Shown here piece after piece: positions 6,645 to 12,558 of a stretch of DNA of 12,558 nt. Under the pieces are notes generated by a model. The model saw nothing but the letters and a program-made list of their open reading frames with translations. It did no database searches and was not told where the DNA came from. The stretch's first letter is position 1. Every line of letters starts with the position of its first letter. The translations under genes and the position numbers were made by a program. This DNA comes from Thermaceae bacterium (lineage in GTDB: Bacteria; Deinococcota; Deinococci; Deinococcales; Marinithermaceae): contig WFXV01000191.1 in NCBI GenBank assembly GCA_015490435.1, forward strand, positions 1 to 12,558. Reading direction: 5' to 3'.

Positions 6645-6664
6645 TAGAATGGGCCCCTTGGAGG
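6645..6664 (+). promoter_or_regulatory. -10 box and ribosome binding site of the roadblock-globin operon
   Basis: TAGAAT at 6645-6650 matches the -10 consensus well and lies 17 bases past the terminator hairpin. GGAGG at 6660-6664 precedes the ATG at 6676 by 11 bases, somewhat long. No good -35 is visible; the expected position falls in the descending arm of the hairpin. Confidence 0.45.
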
Positions 6665-6675
6665 ATCGAACGGCT

Positions 6676-7035
6676 ATGAACAAGCGCGAAGTTTTGGAAC
6701 AACTGGTATCCGAGCTGAGGGCCGCGCTGCCCGAGATCAAGGGCGCGGTGGTCGCCTCCGCGGACGGCCTTCCCATCGTGGCCCAGGCCGAGGACGCCGC
6801 CCGGCTCGCGGCCATGGCCGCCACCGCCCTCGGCCTCGGGCGTCGGATCGCCGAGACCACCCAGCTCGGCCCCCTGGCCGAGACCCTGGTCCGCGGCCGG
6901 GACGGGTACGTGGTGGTCTACGCCGTGGGGCAGCGGGGGGTGCTCGCGCTGATCGCCCCCGCCCAGGTCAACCTGGGGCTTTTGCACCTGGAGGCGCGGA
7001 GCGTCGCAGAGCGAATGGCGGAGGTGCTGGGATGA
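6676..7035 (+). CDS. Roadblock/LC7 domain protein (MglB-like)
   Basis: The 119-residue protein is a single roadblock/LC7 domain. It has an initial helix, then a beta hairpin around IKGAVVASADGLPIVAQ (21-37), a central helix rich in Ala and Leu (41-60), the strand pair DGYVVVYAVGQRGVLALIAP (76-95), and a final helix (100-118). Bacterial members form homodimers and often bind Ras-like GTPases, as MglB does for MglA in cell polarity and motility. The ATG at 6676 is preferred over an in-frame ATG at 6616 because that one lies in the upstream hairpin and before the promoter. The stop overlaps the start of the protoglobin gene (ATGA), so the two proteins are probably made in linked amounts. No GTPase gene is present in the window, so the partner is unknown. 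Confidence 0.88.
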   Translation: MNKREVLEQLVSELRAALPEIKGAVVASADGLPIVAQAEDAARLAAMAATALGLGRRIAETTQLGPLAETLVRGRDGYVVVYAVGQRGVLALIAPAQVNLGLLHLEARSVAERMAEVLG

Positions 7036-7634
7036 GCGAAAAACCCACCCACGACGCCCTCGACTTCGACGCCATCGCCAAAAAGGCGCTCTCCGACATG
7101 CCGCCCGAAACGCGCTTTGGAGAGAAGGACGCCGAGGTCATCCGCAAGAACGCCGACGCGCTCCTGCCCCTTCGCGACGCCTTCGTCAAGGGCTTTTACG
7201 ACGTGCTCTTCGCCCACGAGCCCACCCGGGCGGTCTTCGAGGAGGGAGAGCGGGCGGAGCGGGAAAAGACCCTCGCCCAGTTCTACGAGCGCGTGATCCG
7301 CGGCCCCCACGACGGCGCTTTCTTCGCCTGGCTCGCCTTCGTGGGGCCGGTCCACGTGGTACGGGGGGTGACCAACCCGATGATGCTGGCGATGCTCGGC
7401 TACCTGGTCGAGTTCGTCCGCGAGCGGTCCCGCGCCCTCCCCGACCACGAGGCGCTGGTCGCCGCCTTCACCCGGCTCGCCGCCACCATGGGGGCGATCA
7501 TCGCCTACGGCTACGAGATGGCCTGGAAGAAGGCGCTGGAGAACGTGGTGGGCATTCCCCCCGCCCTGGCCGAGCGGGCGGCCCACGAGGAAGCCACCCG
7601 GCTCTTCCCGCTTAGGAGCCACGGCCGGGCTTAG
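7032..7634 (+). CDS. Protoglobin / globin-coupled-sensor domain protein
   Basis: The 200-residue protein has the length and pattern of a single-domain protoglobin. It has an N-terminal pre-helix region, a B-helix segment FYDVLFAHEPTRAVF (55-69), then FYERVI (84-89), and the proximal-histidine region FVGPVHVVRGV (103-113), where His108 aligns with the heme-ligating F8 histidine of globin sensors such as HemAT. A long G-H helical part runs 117-170, and a short polar tail follows. No methyl-accepting, cyclase or kinase output domain is attached. Protoglobins bind O2, CO or NO through heme. Its start overlaps the roadblock stop by 4 bases, which suggests a heme sensor acting with a GTPase-regulator fold; that role is inference. 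The gene ends in a 3-base stop-codon overlap with the convergent barrel gene. Confidence 0.82.
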   Translation: MSEKPTHDALDFDAIAKKALSDMPPETRFGEKDAEVIRKNADALLPLRDAFVKGFYDVLFAHEPTRAVFEEGERAEREKTLAQFYERVIRGPHDGAFFAWLAFVGPVHVVRGVTNPMMLAMLGYLVEFVRERSRALPDHEALVAAFTRLAATMGAIIAYGYEMAWKKALENVVGIPPALAERAAHEEATRLFPLRSHGRA

Positions 7635-8437
7635 AGTTCGAAGCGGTAGCGCAAGAAGAGCTCGAACCCGGCCCGGTCGACCCCCACGTCGAAGGCCCAG
7701 GCCGACCAGGCCACCCCTACCTGGGCGCGGGCGGGGTAGGCGAGGAGGAGCCGGCCCTTGATCCGGCGGTCGGCGTAGTCCAGGCTGAACTCGTTCTTGG
7801 CGCCGATCCGTACCGTGGCGTCCACCACCGCGCCCCCGAGCGGGGTGCGGAGCCCCAAGAGGGCGTAGGCGTTGGTCGGCTCCCTCACCGCCCCCGCCCC
7901 CACGGTGTAGGTCCGGCCCTCGGCGCGCCAGGCGAGGGCGAGCTCGAGCCCGCTGACGTCGTTCGCGAAGCGGTAGGCCCCGAGGAGGAAGAGCTCAGCC
8001 TCGGCGCGGAGCTTGAAGTCGAGGTCGGCGTAGAGCCCGAGCGTCTCCCGCTCGAAGGGCCAGAAGTGGCTCGGGGTGCGGTTTTCGGTGTAGCCGAGGC
8101 GGGCCGAGAGGGCGGTGCGGGCGAGCGCGAAGCGCGCCATCCCCTCGACCCAGTACTGGGTGTCGAGCCCCATGTGGGCGCGGAGGCCGAGCTCGGCCCG
8201 GCCGGCGGGGCCGGCCTCGAAGGCCCGGACCACCGCGAACCCCACGTTGGTCTCGTCGGTGCGGGGCCAAAGCGCCCGCAAGTAAAGGTCGAACCGCCAG
8301 TCCCCCGCGGGGTAGAGAAGCCTCAGGGTGGGCCCCAAGCTGGCCGGGGGCGAGCCCAGCCAGCCGCCGACCTCGAGCCGCTGGCCAAAGGCCAGGGAGA
8401 GGGCGAAAACCAAGAGCACGGAAAGCCGCCTTGCCAT
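7631..8437 (-). CDS. Secreted protein, probable outer-membrane beta-barrel
   Basis: The 268-residue product starts with a signal peptide (MARRLSVLLVFALSLAFG, likely cut after Gly18). The mature part is an unbroken run of short alternating-polarity strands rich in Tyr, Trp, Arg and Gly with acidic or small-residue turns, ending RYRFEL, much like an outer-membrane barrel terminus. By size, about 10-14 strands seem possible. I do not recognise a named porin family. The ATG at 8437 is preceded by a purine-rich GGAGGGGGGAG. It faces the globin gene tail to tail, with stop codons overlapping at 7632-7633, and diverges from the DUF4388 gene across 98 bases. Confidence 0.78.
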   Translation of the reverse strand: MARRLSVLLVFALSLAFGQRLEVGGWLGSPPASLGPTLRLLYPAGDWRFDLYLRALWPRTDETNVGFAVVRAFEAGPAGRAELGLRAHMGLDTQYWVEGMARFALARTALSARLGYTENRTPSHFWPFERETLGLYADLDFKLRAEAELFLLGAYRFANDVSGLELALAWRAEGRTYTVGAGAVREPTNAYALLGLRTPLGGAVVDATVRIGAKNEFSLDYADRRIKGRLLLAYPARAQVGVAWSAWAFDVGVDRAGFELFLRYRFEL

Positions 8438-8535
8438 CGCTCCCCCCTCCGGGCGCCGCGCGCCCTGGTTCCCCGTAGCATATCCCGCCCAAGGGGTGCG
8501 CAGTCCGAAAACGTGGCATACTCGAGCGTAAGAAG
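8438..8535. promoter_or_regulatory. Divergent promoter region between barrel gene and DUF4388 operon
   Basis: This 98-base gap holds candidate -10 boxes for both directions: CATACT (8517-8522, plus strand), 13 bases before the DUF4388 ATG, and TATGCT (8482-8477, minus strand) upstream of the barrel gene. The barrel gene has a clear GGAGG site; the DUF4388 gene has only AAGAAG beside its ATG. No convincing -35 boxes or operator repeats are visible. Confidence 0.4.
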
Positions 8536-9339
8536 ATGCTCACGGGCAACCTCTCCGACCTTCCTCTCCTCGAGCTCCTCCAGACCCTGGCCAGCGGCAG
8601 CGGGGGCACGCTCCGGATCCAGGCGCCGGGGGTGGAGGGCACGGTGGGCTTCGCCGGCCGCCGGGTGGTCTACGCCGAGGCGCTCGGGCTCTCCGGGATG
8701 GACGCCCTCGTCTTGCTCACCGGGCTCCGCCAGGGCCGGTTCGCCTACGCCGGCGAGCCCCCCGCTGAGCAGAACCTCGAGGCCCCGCTCGAGGCGGTGC
8801 TCACCGACCTCGCGGGCGTGGCCGACGAGTGGAAAAAGCTCACCCACCTCCCCGAGGACTGGAGCCGGACCCTGCGCCAGGCGGCGAGCCGGCGGGAGCT
8901 CGAGCTCTCCCTCGACGAGCTCGGCGTCTTCGCCGACGCCGAGGGGAAGACGGTGGCCGAGGTGCTGGCGGTCCCGGGGGAGGTGCTCGCCCGCGCCCGG
9001 GTGCTCGACCGGCTGCTCAAAAACCAGGCGCTCGCCACCCTGCCCTCGGTGGGGGTGGGCCCGATCACCCTGGTGGCCCTCCCCTACTACGGGCCCCAGA
9101 GCCAGGTCGCCTACGTGGACTACGCGCTCTACCAGCGCTGGGCCGAGAAGATCGGGGGGCCGTTTAAACTGAAGGTGCGCTCGCCACGGGGGCTCGAGGC
9201 CAGTTTCCGGGTCGAGCCCCGGGAACAGATCCCCGAGCGGATCATGCTCCACGACCGCGAGCTGAGAAAGCTCCGCGCCGGACGCGGCACCAAGCTCAAG
9301 GTCATGCCGGAGGTCGAGGATGGACCTATTAAGCCTTAA
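8536..9339 (+). CDS. DUF4388 domain protein
   Basis: Residues 1 to about 72 form a DUF4388 (PATAN-like) domain: the opening MLTGNLSDLPLLELLQTL, then GTLRI, FAGRRVVYAEALGLSGMDAL (39-58) and GRFAYA all fit the family. DUF4388 proteins are common in Deinococcota and myxobacteria, near roadblock proteins, response regulators and Ras-like GTPases, and are thought to be signalling adaptors. The middle (about 95-166) looks helical. The C-terminal 95 residues form a beta-rich domain ending with a short helix-strand unit (LHDRELRKLRAGRGTKLKVMP, from 238) that I cannot assign. The start is the first ATG after the promoter-like box and has only a weak ribosome site. The 3' end overlaps the symporter gene by 20 bases. 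Confidence 0.82.
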   Translation: MLTGNLSDLPLLELLQTLASGSGGTLRIQAPGVEGTVGFAGRRVVYAEALGLSGMDALVLLTGLRQGRFAYAGEPPAEQNLEAPLEAVLTDLAGVADEWKKLTHLPEDWSRTLRQAASRRELELSLDELGVFADAEGKTVAEVLAVPGEVLARARVLDRLLKNQALATLPSVGVGPITLVALPYYGPQSQVAYVDYALYQRWAEKIGGPFKLKVRSPRGLEASFRVEPREQIPERIMLHDRELRKLRAGRGTKLKVMPEVEDGPIKP

Positions 9340-10672
9340 CGCGCTTTTGAACCGCTACGTCTGGGGCCCGGAGATGATGCTCGTCTTCCTGGCGGTGGGG
9401 CTCTACCTCACCGTCCGCACGGGGTTCGTGCAGTTTTCCAAGATCGGCATCATCTTCCGGGAGACCCTGGGGGCGATCCGCGAGCGCGCGCTCGGCGCCG
9501 GCGGTGAGATCACCCCCTTCCAGGCCACCATGGTCGCCCTCGGCGCCACCATGGGCCAGGGCAACCTGATCGGCGTCACCGCGGCGATCCTGATCGGCGG
9601 CCCGGGGGCGATCTTCTGGATGTGGATCGCGGGGATCTTGGGCATGGCCACCAAGTTCGCCGAGGCCACCCTGGCGGTCCACTTCCGCCAGCGCTACGCC
9701 GACGGCAGCGTCTCCGGCGGCCCCATGTTCTACCTCTCCCGGGGCCTGCCCAAGGGGCTCCGCTGGCTGGGCGGGCTTTATGCCCTCCTCGCGGCGCTCG
9801 CCGCCTTCGGCATCGGCAACCTGACCCAAAGCTCGGCGATGGCCGGGAGCCTGGAGGCCGCCTTCGGCGTCCCGGTGGGGCTCACCGGGCTCTTCGTCGC
9901 CCTCGTCGCCGCCTTCATCCTGGCCGGGGGCGTGCGCCGCATCGCCGCCTTCGCCCAGACCCTGGTGCCGCTCATGCTCCTCGGCTTCCTGGCCGCCGGC
10001 GCCTACGCCCTGGCGATGCACGGGGCCGCGCTCGCCGGCGCCTTCGCCGCCATCTTCCAGCACGCCTTCGGGGCCCAGGCGGCCGCCGGCGGCGCCGCCG
10101 GCTACGCCCTGCAGCAGACCCTGAAGGCGGGGGTGGGCCGGGGGATCTTCTCCAACGAGGCCGGGCTCGGCTCGGCGGCGATCGCCCACGCCCAGGCCCA
10201 GGTCGACCACCCGGTGCGCCAGGGCTTTTGGGGCGTGATCGAGGTCTTCCTCGACACCCTGGTGGTGAACACGGTGATGGCCCTGATCGTGCTCGCGAGC
10301 GGGGTCTGGCAGGAGGCGACGAGCGCGCCCCAGGCCTTCGTCGCCGCCTGGGACTTCCCCGGCGGGAGCTCGGTGGCGGCCATCGTCCTCGCCCTCTTCG
10401 TCTTCACCACGCTGGTCTCCTGGGGCTTTTACGGTGAGGAGGCGGCGGGCTTCCTCCTCGGCGACGGCATCCGCTGGCCCTACCGCATCACCTACATCGT
10501 CTTCGCCTTCGTGGGGGCGCTCGGGGGCTTTGAGCTCCTGACCGCGCTGGCCGACACCCTAAACGGCCTGATGGCGATCCCCAACCTGCTCGGCCTCGTC
10601 CTCCTCGGCGGGGTGGTGGCCGGGCTGGTGCGCGGCTTCTTCCGCGGCGAGCCGTGGCGTCCTCCGCGCTAG
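9320..10672 (+). CDS. Sodium/alanine (AGCS) family amino-acid symporter
   Basis: The 450-residue polytopic membrane protein (about 10-11 hydrophobic segments) belongs to the alanine-or-glycine:cation symporter family, which imports small amino acids with Na+ or H+. Hallmarks are GGPGAIFWMW (93-102), GMATKFAEATLAV (108-120), GGPMFYL (133-139) and GVGRGIFSNEAGLGSA (271-286). The conserved glycine-rich loop usually resembling TVGTGNIAGVA reads TMGQGNLIGVT here (77-87), a change in a region important for substrate and ion binding. The ATG at 9320 gives the expected N-terminus ending in VWGPEMM and follows a GAGG; it overlaps the DUF4388 gene by 20 bases. The family is certain; the transported amino acid is not. 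Confidence 0.95.
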   Translation: MDLLSLNALLNRYVWGPEMMLVFLAVGLYLTVRTGFVQFSKIGIIFRETLGAIRERALGAGGEITPFQATMVALGATMGQGNLIGVTAAILIGGPGAIFWMWIAGILGMATKFAEATLAVHFRQRYADGSVSGGPMFYLSRGLPKGLRWLGGLYALLAALAAFGIGNLTQSSAMAGSLEAAFGVPVGLTGLFVALVAAFILAGGVRRIAAFAQTLVPLMLLGFLAAGAYALAMHGAALAGAFAAIFQHAFGAQAAAGGAAGYALQQTLKAGVGRGIFSNEAGLGSAAIAHAQAQVDHPVRQGFWGVIEVFLDTLVVNTVMALIVLASGVWQEATSAPQAFVAAWDFPGGSSVAAIVLALFVFTTLVSWGFYGEEAAGFLLGDGIRWPYRITYIVFAFVGALGGFELLTALADTLNGLMAIPNLLGLVLLGGVVAGLVRGFFRGEPWRPPR

Positions 10673-11226
10673 GGCCGGTGGTGGTGGGGATCTCGGGGGC
10701 CTCCGGGCTGCCCTATGCCCTCGACTTGCTCAGTGCGCTAAAGGCGGCCGGGGTCGAGGTCCACCTGGTGGCCACCCGGGGGGCGCTCGAGGTGCTTAAG
10801 TCCGAGACCGAGCTCAAGCCCGAGGCCCTCTTCGCCCTCGCCCACCGGCACTACCGCGAGGACGAGCTCGCCGCCCCCATCGCCTCGGGCTCCTTCGCCA
10901 CCCGGGGCATGGTGGTGGTGCCCACAAGCCAGACCACGCTGGCCAAGATCGCCGCCGGCATCGCCGACAACCTGCTCACCCGGGCGGCCTTCGTGCACCT
11001 CAAGGAGCGCCGCCCCCTGGTGCTCGTGCCCCGGGAGACGCCCCTTCCCCTCCCCGCCCTCAAGGCGATGCTCGACGCCGCCGAGGCCGGGGCGGTGATC
11101 CTCCCCGCTTCGCCGGGCTTTTACCACCGGCCCCGCTCGGTCGAGGACCTCGTGCGGTTCGTCACCCAGCGCATCCTCGACCACCTGGGGGTGCCCCTCG
11201 AGTGGGCGCCCCGCTGGGGGGACTAG
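10654..11226 (+). CDS. ubiX: Flavin prenyltransferase UbiX
   Basis: UbiX joins dimethylallyl phosphate to FMN to make prenylated FMN, the cofactor of UbiD-type decarboxylases. The protein (190 residues from the GTG at 10654) shows the FMN-binding GISGASG at 12-18, ASGS at 77-80, the block TLAKIAAGIADNLLTRAA (95-112), LVPRETPL (124-131) and GFYHRPRSVEDLV (155-167). The usual PCS before the TLA block reads PTS (90-92). Start choice is open: GTG 10654 overlaps the symporter by 19 bases, whereas GTG codons at 10678, 10681 or 10684 would give the more typical short N-terminus. No UbiD partner lies in the window. The downstream rmuC follows after one base. Confidence 0.94.
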   Translation: MASSALGPVVVGISGASGLPYALDLLSALKAAGVEVHLVATRGALEVLKSETELKPEALFALAHRHYREDELAAPIASGSFATRGMVVVPTSQTTLAKIAAGIADNLLTRAAFVHLKERRPLVLVPRETPLPLPALKAMLDAAEAGAVILPASPGFYHRPRSVEDLVRFVTQRILDHLGVPLEWAPRWGD

Positions 11227-11227
11227 G

Positions 11228-12436
11228 GTGGACCCCGCGCTTGCCTTCTTGGCCGGGCTCGGCGCAGGGGCGCTCTTCGTCTACCTCCTCCTCGTCGGCC
11301 GGCTCGCGCGCCTTGGCGCCCAGCTCGAGGCCGAGCGGGAGAAAAACCGCTGGAGCGAGGAGGCCAAGGACACGCTGGCCCAGGCCTTCCAGCTCCTGGC
11401 GGCGAAGAACCTCGAGGAGGCGCAGGCGAAACTCGCCGAAGCCGCCCGCGCCCTCTTCGACCGGATCGAGGGCGAGGTCAAGGGCGGGCTTCAAAACCAC
11501 GCCCGGGAGCTCGAGGGGCTGGTCAACCCCCTGAAGGAGGCGCTCAAGACCCTCGAGGGCCGCATCCAGGCCCTGGAGAAGGAGCGGGAGGGGGCCTACC
11601 GGGCCCTCGCCGAGCAGCTGCGGCTCTTGAAGGAGGAGCAGGGGGCGCTAAGAGAGGCCGCCCAGGGCCTCCGCGCCGCCCTCTCCGCCGAGCGCACCCG
11701 GGGGCTATGGGGCGAGCTCCAGCTTAAAAGGGTGGTGGAACTCGCGGGCATGGAGCCCCACGTGGACTTCGTCCTGCAGCCCACCACCGAGCGGGGCCGG
11801 CCCGACCTGATCGTGCGCCTCCCCGGGGGCGGGGCGATCCCGGTGGACGCAAAGGCCCCGATGGGCGCCTTCCTCGAGGCCCAAAACGCGTCCGACCCCG
11901 CCCTCAGGAAGGCGCGGCTCAAGGCCCACGCCGCCGCCCTCCGGGCCCGGATCAAGGAGCTCGCCGAGCGGGCGTACTGGGAAGGGATCGAGGGAGCCCC
12001 CGAGCTGGTGGTCGTCTTCGTCCCTAGCGAGGCCGCCCTCGAGGCCGCCTTCGAGGCCGACCCCACCCTCTTCGAGGAGGCCCTCCGGCTCCGGGTGCTC
12101 CCCGCGAGCCCGATCACCCTGCTCGCGCTCCTCAAGTCGGTGGCCTACGGCTGGCGGCAGCACCGCCTCTCCGAGGAGGCCCGCCGAATCGCCGAGGAGG
12201 CCCGCGAGCTGATCACGCGCTTTTCCACCTTCGGCGGGCACCTGGGGGAGATGGGGCGAAGGCTCAAGGCGAGCGTCGAGGCCTACAACAAAGCGGTGGG
12301 AAGCTTCGAGCGAAGGCTCTTGCCCCTCGCGAGCCGGATCGCCGAGCGGGTGGGGCGAACGGAGGCCCTCGACCCGCCCCGGCCCCTCGAGGCCACCCCC
12401 CGGGACTACGGGGAGGACTCGGAGAGCCCGAAGTAG
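11228..12436 (+). CDS. rmuC: RmuC family DNA recombination protein
   Basis: RmuC proteins limit DNA inversions and rearrangements and carry a restriction-endonuclease-like (PD-(D/E)XK) fold; the exact activity is not well defined. The 402-residue product has an N-terminal membrane segment (about 4-24), a coiled coil (about 28-155) and the RmuC core: RGLWGELQLKRVVELAGM at 158-175, RPDLIVRLPGG at 191-201 and IPVDAKAP at 204-211. Asp193 and Asp207-x-Lys209 are candidate catalytic residues. The C-terminus is a helical region and a short charged tail. The GTG start lies one base after the ubiX stop, suggesting coupling. The last 31 bases overlap the convergent partial gene. Confidence 0.94.
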   Translation: MDPALAFLAGLGAGALFVYLLLVGRLARLGAQLEAEREKNRWSEEAKDTLAQAFQLLAAKNLEEAQAKLAEAARALFDRIEGEVKGGLQNHARELEGLVNPLKEALKTLEGRIQALEKEREGAYRALAEQLRLLKEEQGALREAAQGLRAALSAERTRGLWGELQLKRVVELAGMEPHVDFVLQPTTERGRPDLIVRLPGGGAIPVDAKAPMGAFLEAQNASDPALRKARLKAHAAALRARIKELAERAYWEGIEGAPELVVVFVPSEAALEAAFEADPTLFEEALRLRVLPASPITLLALLKSVAYGWRQHRLSEEARRIAEEARELITRFSTFGGHLGEMGRRLKASVEAYNKAVGSFERRLLPLASRIAERVGRTEALDPPRPLEATPRDYGEDSESPK

Positions 12437-12558
12437 CCCTCGAGCACCCGCCGCTGCGCCGGGGTCAGGGGGACCTCGCCGAGGTAGCGCTCGGCCTGGC
12501 GGCGCACCCCCTCGGGTGGTCGGCCATCGGGCCAGGGGGCGGGCAGGCGCGCCGCCGG
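12406..12558 (-). CDS. 3' end of an unrecognised gene
   Basis: An open minus-strand frame enters at the window edge and ends with TAG at 12408-12406, giving 50 residues that finish LEGYFGLSESSP. The segment has a believable composition (WPDG, then an amphipathic VRRQAERYLGEV helix, then LTPAQRRVLEGYFG), and the frame continues beyond the window. I do not recognise the family. It converges on rmuC with a 31-base overlap, an arrangement like that of tsaE and the P1 peptidase at the other end. It is too short to exclude a chance open frame. Confidence 0.5.
   Translation of the reverse strand, partial: PAARLPAPWPDGRPPEGVRRQAERYLGEVPLTPAQRRVLEGYFGLSESSP

Noticed and set aside
9329..10210. A 293-codon minus-strand open frame opposite the symporter
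   Set aside because: It is Gly/Glu/Asp/His-rich shadow sequence with no hydrophobic core, opposite a clear AGCS protein.
1..12558. tRNA, rRNA, CRISPR, insertion sequence or prophage features
   Set aside because: I saw no cloverleaf, rRNA-like segment, regularly spaced repeat, transposase motif or attachment-site duplication by eye; a covariance-model scan could still find a small RNA.

Overview
The window is very GC-rich bacterial DNA (clearly above two-thirds G+C by eye; I did not count it). It is packed with genes that mostly overlap or touch, with no gap above 300 bases and no rRNA, tRNA, CRISPR array or insertion sequence that I can see. Short -10-like boxes sit very close to some starts. 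The gene set includes an archaeal-type NadE with a separately encoded glutaminase, a DUF4388 protein, a stand-alone roadblock protein and a protoglobin. Together these suggest a thermophile of the Deinococcota (Thermaceae-like, for example Oceanithermus, Marinithermus or Thermus). That assignment is inference from gene content and style, not from a marker gene.

Layout: (1) 1-563, plus strand: the 3' half of a P1-family (S58) aminopeptidase, followed by an intrinsic-terminator-like hairpin that lies inside the convergent tsaE gene. (2) 6096 down to 529, minus strand: a tightly coupled six-gene run. Its order is nitrilase-fold glutaminase, nadE, a small lipoprotein, a DUF502 membrane protein, a 790-residue coiled-coil protein and tsaE. 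The first four are joined by 4-base start/stop overlaps and the rest by 2-4 base gaps. (3) 6097-6145: a compact divergent promoter region. (4) 6146-6580, plus: a two-CBS-domain protein closed by a perfect 10-bp hairpin. (5) 6676-7634, plus: a roadblock/LC7 (MglB-like) protein translationally coupled to a single-domain protoglobin. (6) 8437-7631, minus: a secreted protein, probably an outer-membrane beta-barrel, convergent with the globin gene and overlapping its stop codon. (7) 8536-12436, plus: DUF4388 protein, AGCS-family sodium/amino-acid symporter, ubiX and rmuC, all overlapping or nearly touching. (8) 12406-12558, minus: the 3' end of an unrecognised gene.

How it fits together: the minus-strand run makes NAD+ (glutaminase plus synthetase) and ends with a tRNA t6A-modification ATPase, with three envelope or structural proteins of unknown role between them. 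The most distinctive part is 6.6-9.3 kb. A heme-globin sensor is translationally coupled to a roadblock protein, a family that regulates small Ras-like GTPases. A DUF4388 protein, of a family common in the same kind of signalling circuits, starts about 0.9 kb further on. No GTPase is encoded in the window. I regard the roadblock-protoglobin pair as the best candidate for an undescribed gas- or redox-responsive regulatory module.
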